From Glandiceps talaboti (Eukaryota > Hemichordata > Enteropneusta > Spengelidae): a DNA stretch of 12,500 bases. The stretch covers positions 12,293,546 to 12,306,045 of the forward strand of contig NC_135557.1 of NCBI RefSeq assembly GCF_964340395.1. Reading direction: 5' to 3'. How positions within the stretch are numbered: position 1 is the stretch's first letter; every line of letters begins with the position of its first letter. The notes under the pieces were generated by a model, which was not told the DNA's origin, made no database searches, and saw only the letters and a program-made list of their open reading frames with translations. Shown piece by piece: positions 1-9,400 of the stretch. The position numbers were made by a program, and so were the translations under genes.

Positions 1-417
1 CCTTTGACTTAATTTACCCCCGGTGATCTCTCCCCTGGGGGTTGTAGACAGTCAAAAGTGGTACTGCGTCTTGTACTACCCCGGGACAGAGATGGTGGTT
101 AGGTGGGTGACAGGTAGGGTAAAGGTTGGGTAAAGCAAAGGTGGGTAAATTTGACTTTTCGTATAGTGGGAGCTTAACCCTTTCATGACTAGAGACGAGT
201 TTTAAATAATATGGGGACCCAATTTATATGAATATTTTCATAATTACAATAATATTACTTTATTAGGAAGTAACATTTCTTTAATTCCAGTCTAAAATGA
301 AGTTGATATATGCCAAAAACTTACATAAAACAAGAATTTTGTCCAAACAATTTTGGCGGGAATGTTTTCAGTATTGAAGGGGTTAATATGCTTTGCCTAG
401 TTATGATATTAACTTAC
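1..417 (-). other. Intron after class A repeat 3 (partial)
   Basis: This starts with the GTAAGT donor at 417-412 and runs off the window. No further class A exon, RNA gene or clear repeat was found. The first 180 bases are less AT-rich than the rest and contain several GGTGGGT and GGTAAAG-like words. Confidence 0.6.
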
Positions 418-546
418 TAGTTGAATATATGCAATCCTCCTCATCTGAATTATCCCTGCAGTCATTATCAAAATCACACTTCCACGATGACGGTATACAT
501 CTTCCTGATTTACAAGAAAACTGGTCTGAACCACAAGATGCGTAGT
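418..546 (-). CDS. SORL1: SORL1 exon: LDLR class A repeat 3
   Basis: This 129-bp exon (phase 1 in and out) encodes [19 protein letters not shown], then [20 protein letters not shown], ending IYST and a split codon. It has a full class A repeat with six cysteines and the calcium box. The acceptor is TTTGTTTATCAG. The donor is CTA/GTAAGT. The residues after the last cysteine start the linker to a fourth repeat, which is not seen in the remaining 417 bases. Confidence 0.91.
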
Positions 547-2862
547 CTGATAAACAAAAGGATTCAGAATCAGAATCAGCATCAGAATCAAAATCAGATT
601 CAAATACTGTTGATACTCTGGGTCAGAGGTCAAATAGATTGGTGTTTCCATTTCTCTCTTCGTATTATTGTTTAATTCATCGGTCTCCAAAAGTAACTCT
701 GTTGTGTTCCCTTTCAAAATTGTTACACTCTGTTGTTTTGGCTGTACAAATGTAGAATGCTTAGTGAACATGAAGTTGTGAGAGGAAAGAACCATGATTC
801 TAAAATCTGTATTGTGATGACTTATGATAAATGTTACAAAGCAATCAATTCTAACACAGTGTGTCTGGTTGTGACAAATGGAACACTTCAAAGGCATCTA
901 TTGTACAAGAACTTACCGCAATCCCTTTCATCTGAATTGTCATAACAGTCGTTATCAAAGTCACACTTCCACCGTAGTGGAATACATCTACCATTTTCAC
1001 AAGCAAACTGTTCCTTCGGATCACATGATACCAATGCTACAAAGCACAAAGAGAGCCACTTGTTACTATGACAACAACCTCTTGCCAAAAATGCATGGTG
1101 TTTAATTGTGTTCACAGTAAGGTAAAATGTAACACTTAATGTGTGTGTTCGCTCTGAGTGACTTTATTTTGCTTGTGTAATATGTAACAAAACATGTAAT
1201 GCTAGAATGATGTAGGTGTGGTGTTTTACTCATGGGACATTACATGTTGACACCGAGATACACATTTCAACTCTACACTAACAATAACAGAGACACAACA
1301 AAAACAGCAGGATCCATTGCCCAATCACATTGAACACTGATAATCATTGCTATTCTTTCATGGTGCAGTAAAAACAGGCTTCTAATGAAAACATTACACA
1401 TGGACTTGATGATTTTAATAGCTGCAGTTGTTCATTTCAACATTTCAACTTGACCGTACTGCTACATCGCCACTGTACACGGCACCTATATCAATGTTTC
1501 TTTTGCATTTGAAGTTGTCTCAGGGTGTGTATTACATGAGTGAAACACTAAGCCAACATCATTTTAGCTGTAAGTTGTCTGACAATAACACACTTACCAC
1601 AGTCCCTCTCATCTGACATATCACCACAGTCATTGTCATTATCATACTTACCAGTCCCTCTCATCTGACATATCACCAGTCAGTCATTATCACTTACCAC
1701 AGTCCCTCTCATCTGACATATCACCAGTCAGTCATTATCACTTACCACAGTCCCTCTCATCTGACATATCACCAGTCATTATCATTATCACTTACCACAG
1801 TCCCTCTCATCTGACATATCACCAGTCATTATCATTATCACTTACCACAGTCCCTCTCATCTGACATATCACCAGTCATTATCATTATCACTTACCACAG
1901 TCCCTCTCATCTGACATATCACCAGTCATTATCATTATCACTTACCACAGTCCCTCTCATCTGACATATCACCAGTCATTATCATTATCACTTACCACAG
2001 TCCCTCTCATCTGACATATCACCAGTCATTATCATTATCACTTACCACAGTCCCTCTCATCTGACATATCACCAGTCATTATCATTATCACTTACCACAG
2101 TCCCTCTCATCTGACATATCACCACAGTCATTATCATTATCACTTACCACAGTCCCTCTCATCTGACATATCACCAGTCAGTCATTATCACTTACCACAG
2201 TCCCTCTCATCTGACACATCACCAATCAGTCATTATCACTTACCACAGTCCCTCTCATATGACATATCACCAGTCAGTCATTATCACTTACCACAGTCCC
2301 TCTCATCTGACATATCACCAGTCATTATCATTATCACACTTACCACAGTCCCTCTCATCTGACATATCACCACAGTCATTATCATTATCACTTACCACAG
2401 TCCCTCTCATCTGACATATCACCACAGTCATTATCATTATCACATATCCATAGTCTTGGTATACAGTGTCCATTACCACATGTAAACTGTTCATTCGCAC
2501 ATGTTGAACCTGGGAAAAAAATGGTAATATGTCATATTTTGGTGAGCTGCTTTGCAGTCATTTCCAAAAGAAGTGTCACAATAGGGCTCCTAATATTACC
2601 CCGGTAGTTGAACCTTTGGTTTTCTAAGATAGACACAAACTATAAACTATTGTTGCAACATGTTGATACAACAGTGATAAGCTATTGAATGGATGTTGGT
2701 TTAATTATAGTCTCAGTGCGGAGGCATCTCTGAAAAATAGAGTTTATCTAGAGTTCCTTGAACTTGCAGCGCTGTTCTTGTCATCGTTATTGGCCTTGTC
2801 CTCGTCATCGTCGTCCGCCTTGTCCTCGTCATTGTCGCCGCCGTCATCGTAATCATCGTTGC

Positions 2863-2912
<50 letters not shown>

Positions 2913-3356
2913 CCATCTCATGTTTGACCTTTAATACAACCCAAAGCCTTTTACCTGACAGCGCCCTCACACTTCGGTAACAAACCATTAGACTTACCTA
3001 CAGCTGTGCATGTTCCATTGATAAGGGCTTCTCCTTTATCACACTCACACTGCTCTGTCGTATCAGGACGAGTGACAATGTGTGTATCATCATCACAGCG
3101 GCATGATCTGTGCGTGTTACCATCAGTTGTCGGTTTGACCAGACAGAGCTGACTGCAACCTCCATTACTTCTGGCACATGGGTTGTTTCCTATCAAATAT
3201 ACCAGTACCAAGAGTTATAATGTCATTTTAGTCTTTCATAATAGAAGTGACAATTCCCCTTTCAGTTATAGAGACTTTGGAAACATAAAGAGAGAGACAG
3301 TCACTCATACATACAGACAGATGGACAGATGGTCTGACACAGATATACACACAGAC

Positions 3357-3423
<67 letters not shown>

Positions 3424-6400
3424 TACACAGACAGACACATGGACAAACAGACAGGCAGACAGACAGACAGCCATACACACACAGACACACAAACAGACAC
3501 ACACACACACACACACACATGTAGGCATACAGACAGATAGACACACAGACTGACAGACTGACTTATGGATGGACAGACAGCCTAGGACCAATCTCATTTG
3601 AAGATACATTCATGGTTTACAGGAATGATTGGCCACTACAGAGTATTACAGAACATTTCAAGGTACTGTTCACCTTTGTTTGCAGAAACCAATAAGAAAC
3701 TGTTCCACTTTCAGATAGCAAGATGGAATGAATTCTGTTGTGTCATATCACACCCACCTGACTTCAAACGGGTTACATCACACCCACCTGACTTCAAACG
3801 GGTTATATCACACCCACCTGACTTCAAACGGGTTATATCACACCCATCTGACTTCAAATGGGTTATATCACACCCATCTGACTTCAAACGGGTTATATCA
3901 CACCCATCTGACTTCAAATGGGTTATATCACACCCATCTGACTTCAAACGGGTTATATCACACCCATCTGACTTCAAATGGGTTATATCACACCCATCTG
4001 ACTTCAAATGGGTTATATCACACCCACCTGACTTCAAACGGGTTATATCACACCCATCTGACTTCAAATGGGTTATATCACACCCATCTGACTTCAAACG
4101 GGTTATATCACACCCACCTGACTTCAAACGGGTTATATCACACCCACCTGACTTCAAACGGGCTACATCACACCCACCTGACTTCAAACGGGTTATATCA
4201 CACCCACCTGACTTCAAACGGGTTATATCACACCCACCTGACTTCAAACGGGCTACATCACACCCACCTGACTTCAAACGGGTTATATCACACCCACCTG
4301 ACTTCAAACGGGTTATATCACACCCACCTGATTGTAAGGATCTTGAAAGAACTTTTAAATCCATGACGGAATCTAAATTAGATAAGACTGTCGTCTTTCC
4401 ACTGCCATCATATTTGTTAGCTTTGAGGATAGCTTTAGAGTACCAATCGTCCCAATATATGTAGTTCTGGAAAGAAAAGTTATACAAAAAAATATGGGAT
4501 ACAAAATAAACAAAAGCTGACCTTTCCTATCTTGCCTTAGCTTTGTTTTTGTTTGTTTTCATGCCGCCAAGTAAACTGATAAACAAACCAAACACTTAAT
4601 TCTATAGAAATTCATTCAGGTTTTCGGACAACATGACAGGGCTATATTGAATGCTACATATCAGGCCACTATGGAACTGTTAAGGCTTCTCTTTATCAAT
4701 TTATCAGATGACCGATGGGAGCTAGTCCCATTTATCAGCTCCTTTGGATCACTGTTAGTGCAGGAGGAAACCGAAGTACCCGGGGAAAACCTGCATAGTA
4801 CGCTAGAGTCAAACTGAACGACAGTCTTCTTACTTAAAGCGTGGTAAATTTAATCAAACCCAGCCGTCAACTGGCGGGTTCAAACCCAGACTGCTGAGGT
4901 AAGAGGCGTACAAGCTAACTGTTCGGCCACCACCAACCCAATCTCCAGTCTTGTCCACAGACTATCCCGAAGTCACCCAGGCCCTCCTGATTGTCACTAT
5001 TTTTCCAGATTTTTCCAGATTTTTCAGATTGTCATTATTTTTCCAGATTTTTCAATGGTTGAACACTGAACAGTCATGAGTACAAAAATGCTATACACTT
5101 CATGAATATTCAGTGTTCAACCATTGAATACATTATTTCCACTGACTCCCATGATGCAATGGCCCATAGCAAAGATACCCTACAAAAGTACTAGATAAAC
5201 TTCAGGTTTCTCTGAAATCACAAGTAATTGTATAGGTGATGTAAGATCATGAAATGACTCTCCGAAACCAATATTTTACGAAAATGTCTGTATTTCTTGG
5301 AGTGGGTTTCCCCTTTAAAAAACACTCTCAGTTTCTGTTCATAATGTCTTACCTTATACACACCAATAGCATATGGATGGGGTACATCTTCACTGATAAG
5401 TACTTGTCTATTGGTGCCGTCAGTGTTGATACATTCTATCCTGTCCAGGTAGGCATCTGTCCAGTACAGTTTTTGTAACTGGTAGTCAATGGTGATCCCA
5501 TTAGGCCAGTGAACACTACTACTAACAATGATTTCATTGGATTCTCCATCCATATGTGCTTTACGGATGTGAGGTTGACTTCCCCAGTCAGTCCAATACA
5601 TCCATCTGGAAATCAGTAATAGAAAAAAAGTCATGCTAAGCTCCCGGAGGGAGGTGGGGGAGGCTTTTCCTCTGATTTGACTAGTAAATATAATGTACGT
5701 GCTTGCCCTTTGGAGATGAGTTTTCTAACCCTTTGCTGTGAAATGGAGTCTGTTTTTTTTACGAGCAGGAAAGTCTAAAATGAGGTTCAATCTGCATTCA
5801 TTTTTTGTTTTGCTTGGTCTAAAATGTGGTCCATTTCCCCTTACCATATCATAACTGTGCCCAAAATGTTGCCTCCTCAGGGAAATGTATTTTGGTATAA
5901 ATTTCTAGAAACCTATAATGGCCTAAAATGGGGTAGATTTATGGTGAAAATGGGTCTAAAATGGGGCCTGGGGTTGGTAGCACTGGCTCACACCCCTACC
6001 AGAACTGGCAACTTGTACCACCACCCCATATGCCCTCGATTGTATGCCATCTTTCAGGAACAGAGTGTTGAGAAGAAAACCTGCGGTCTAGCAGCTAGAC
6101 TACCCTTTAGCTTAAAATGTGGCTGTTCTATACAATGGACATCTACCCTTTAGCTGCAACTATGGCTGTTCTATACTGTGAACACCTACCCGTTTGATGG
6201 ATCAAGTGTCAAAGCTCTGGGGTTATCCAGTGAATGAGTTTCATTCAAGAGCATTTTACGATTCAAACCAGTTTTTCTCGAAACTTCAATCTTCTTAGCT
6301 CCTGAATCAACCCAGTAGATGTTATCAGCCAGCCAATCAAATGCAACGGCCTCCACAGTATCCAGACGACCAGACACAATGGTTTCATGTTCACCTGTTC

Positions 6401-9400
6401 CATTCAAACAATATCTCTGCAAGAGCAAAACGCAATACATTTTTACTGTTTCAAATTGTTTAAACCAATATCGCAAGAATAGAAATACTAAGCATTGCCT
6501 TGTTCATTTACTGCCACTGCACAGCATCAAAGTAAACACATAAAGTTGAAAAATGGATCCTCATTAAGCTTTGTGGAACAACAGGTTACTACTAGTAATC
6601 ACTTAGAGGGTAATGACAGTCCTGTGAACACAGATTTATATGGTACTGCCCTCATACGCATATTGTAGATGATGATTGAATATTAAACCCCTTGGGAAAT
6701 AATGGAATTTTCATAAACTATGGGTTCTGGAGAGTCATTTCATGATTTTACATCACCTACAAATACTTGTCATTTCTGAGACACATTAAGTTGATCTTAT
6801 GCATTTATTGAGTATCTTTGCTTCGGACTGTCGCATGATGGAAGTCAGCAGACATAATATATTCATGGTTGCACAATGAATATGCATGACTCCAGACTGC
6901 TTATCCCCTGCAAATTAAAACATCTCTCATGAATATTCATTGTACAACCATGAATATATTACTTCTGCTGACTTCCATAATGCAATGGTCCATAGCAAAG
7001 ATACCCTATAAAGACACAAGATCAACTTAATGTTTCTCTGAAATCACACGTAATTGTAGGTGATGTAAAATCATTAGATGACACTCAAGGACCCATAATT
7101 TATGAAAATGGAAGTTGTACCTTAATAGCATCCTGCATCATGTCAGCCCAGTACACACAGTTGTCAAGGTAATCAAAGTCAACAGCAATGGCATTCTCCA
7201 GACCTCTCAAAGGTAACTTCTCTGCACGGTTGTCACCCAAAATATAACGCCAAATCTCAGTACGCATGGCATACAGCAAGAACTCTGGCTCCTCTGAGAG
7301 TGACAAAACAGAACATATTTAATTATTAACGCTTCATATTTGCAAATTGTGTAATGTTATGATAAGTCACTAAAACAAAACAAGTCAAACAAACAGGTAC
7401 TACAGGGATACAGGATAGTGTTGTATGATTACTTTAGAACGGTATAGGTAAGTTAGAAACCAATGTGACATTGATTCATTTCATCTTATTCTTTCCTACC
7501 TTACCATTCCAAAGTATCTCTATTTTACTCTCCTATTGATTCCTGAGATGGGAGATATCATCGTTGTAATAGCACGTTGTAGCCATAGCAACATCAGTAT
7601 GCCCTATAAACCAAATTGACACACCACTGAAGTACGCAATTCCTAGTGACGCACCAAAATTTGGTGTTCCCCTATCTCTTACTATGTGCTGACTCACAAG
7701 ATATCCCAGTTTTTTTATCATTTTGACTCCCAACAACAAAATTTAGAGGGCACATTGAGTGACATTAATAGTACAATGTTCGCAGAGAATAGGGAACTTG
7801 CAATCCAGAGTGAGCATGCTCAGACGCAAAGGACTATGGGATTATCTGTGGTTATTGTAACAGTACAATGTTTGCAGAGAATTGTAGCTTACCAGTCACC
7901 GGACAAGAAACCTGGTCTGCCTCAAACATATTCTCCCGACCACCAGTACAACTATCACCAGACACTTTACGATATCTGAGAAATAAGACACAATATACAG
8001 TGTGTTCAGCTATAACATGTACCTTCCGGACAGGGTACAATATACAGTGTGTTCACCTATAACATATACCTTCTGGACAGGGTACAATATACAGCGTGTT
8101 CACCTATAACATATACCTTCCGGACAGGGTACAATATACAGTGTGTTCACCTATAAAATATACCTTTCGGACAGGGTCAAGGTATGAAATATTATAAACT
8201 TATTGCCTGGTTAGGAGGACACTAGTAGATGTTTATTACCCCAAAGATCATTATATGCAGTAACTATTTCCCAAGGCTGAAAGCGAGGGAAAATGGGTGC
8301 TACATGCATAACAGCATGAGGGGTAATATGATGTCAACTAGTGCCCGAATAAGGCCAGGCAATAAGTTTTTTTATAACACATCACATTCTCAGGTACATA
8401 TTCTCTCTACGAGCAAATCCCTGATAAGTGACTTCCAGGCTACATTTATATTGCCCTAGGGAAAATAGAACATGAATAGTGCCCCTATATGCAAATTGAG
8501 GTCATTATGGGTCAATAGTCCATACCATGTGATACGATCTAAGCCAATCACTGAAGGCTATATGAACATGATGCATTATAAAGCTCTATAGAGCATCATA
8601 AGATTGTTGCTACTTCACCTGTAAAATGTACATTGTTAACTTCAGAACAGGGTCGTGGTATAGCATACTAATCCATAGTGTACCATGAGATAGTTCCTAC
8701 CCCTTAGTTTATCTACAAAATATATCTGAGAGATGGCATTATGGTATAGAATATAAAATTTAATCAATGTTATTGCTACTCACCCCTTAGTTCGCCTGTA
8801 AAATGTACCTTCAGGACAGGGTCGTGGTATAGCATACGGATCAATGGTACTCTCTTCATCTGGTTGACACTGGTAACCCCATGGTGCTAACTTGAATCCA
8901 AAGTCACTAACATGCAAAACACAGGAGATCATGTGACTTTACTAAATCAATAGTTACATTTTCAGGTCATAGACCCCGTGGAGGATCAATGTTCAAGTGG
9001 AGTATTGCAAACAGACTGGACCTGTTATAAAAATTTTTATAATATAGCTGGTGATAATGCTGTGCCATGATTCACTAGAATCAGTCACGTGATAGGAAAA
9101 TAGAATGACTATTTCCCTAGGGGAATATTCCATCAACTATTACATGGTCACGTGACCACCGCGAGTTCACAGCAGGTCAAAATGGCAGCTTCTGATGATG
9201 TCATCTGCCGACCTCACGAGAAGAGAACGAGGTATATTATAAAACACATATTGCCTGTCCTATATTCGGGCTATAGCACCCGTTCATTAGTCCCCTTGTG
9301 ACTGTGAGTTACCCGAATCACATGCTATTTCTCTCGGCCTTTGGCCTCGGGAAATAGCATGTGATTCTGGTAACGCACAGTCCCTCTGGTGTAATAAACG

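Larger units (their letters stand above)
4467..5352 (-). other. Intron between YWTD exons 5353-5605 and 4328-4466
   Basis: This is an 886-bp intron holding a tRNA-derived SINE (about 4700-4935), a short TTTTTCCAGA tandem run (about 4990-5055) and one arm of a foldback element (about 5051-5285). The part next to the acceptor (4467-4690) shows nothing recognisable. Confidence 0.6.
7976..8783 (-). other. Intron between ten-cysteine exons 8784-8906 and 7893-7975
   Basis: This is an 808-bp intron made largely of a 47-bp array, a foldback element and two diverged copies of the preceding exon's 3' end. About 8379-8605 shows nothing recognised. Confidence 0.6.

Noticed and set aside
1591-2441. CRISPR array
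   Set aside because: The direct repeats have no unique spacers. The unit is an exon end with a splice donor in animal DNA.
2315-2500. ORF containing two [16 protein letters not shown]-like segments as a longer class A exon
   Set aside because: It is in a shifted frame for the first part of the exon. In the true frame a stop follows right after the donor at 2396.
3228-3609. Cys/Ser/Val-rich minus-strand ORFs
   Set aside because: They are translations of the (ACAG)n and (AC)n microsatellite.
3598-4464. Plus-strand repeat ORFs ([10 protein letters not shown] and [10 protein letters not shown] periods)
   Set aside because: They arise from the stop-free 30-bp unit. The strand is antisense to SORL1 and the flanking sequence shows no coding signal.
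4864-4930. Functional tRNA gene
   Set aside because: A- and B-box-like words are present, but I could not fold a complete cloverleaf with an acceptor stem. It continues into a SINE-type body.
5824-6153. Plus-strand 109-codon ORF
   Set aside because: It has no recognisable domain, lies in an intron, and overlaps degenerate TCTAAAATG repeats and the 43-bp duplication.
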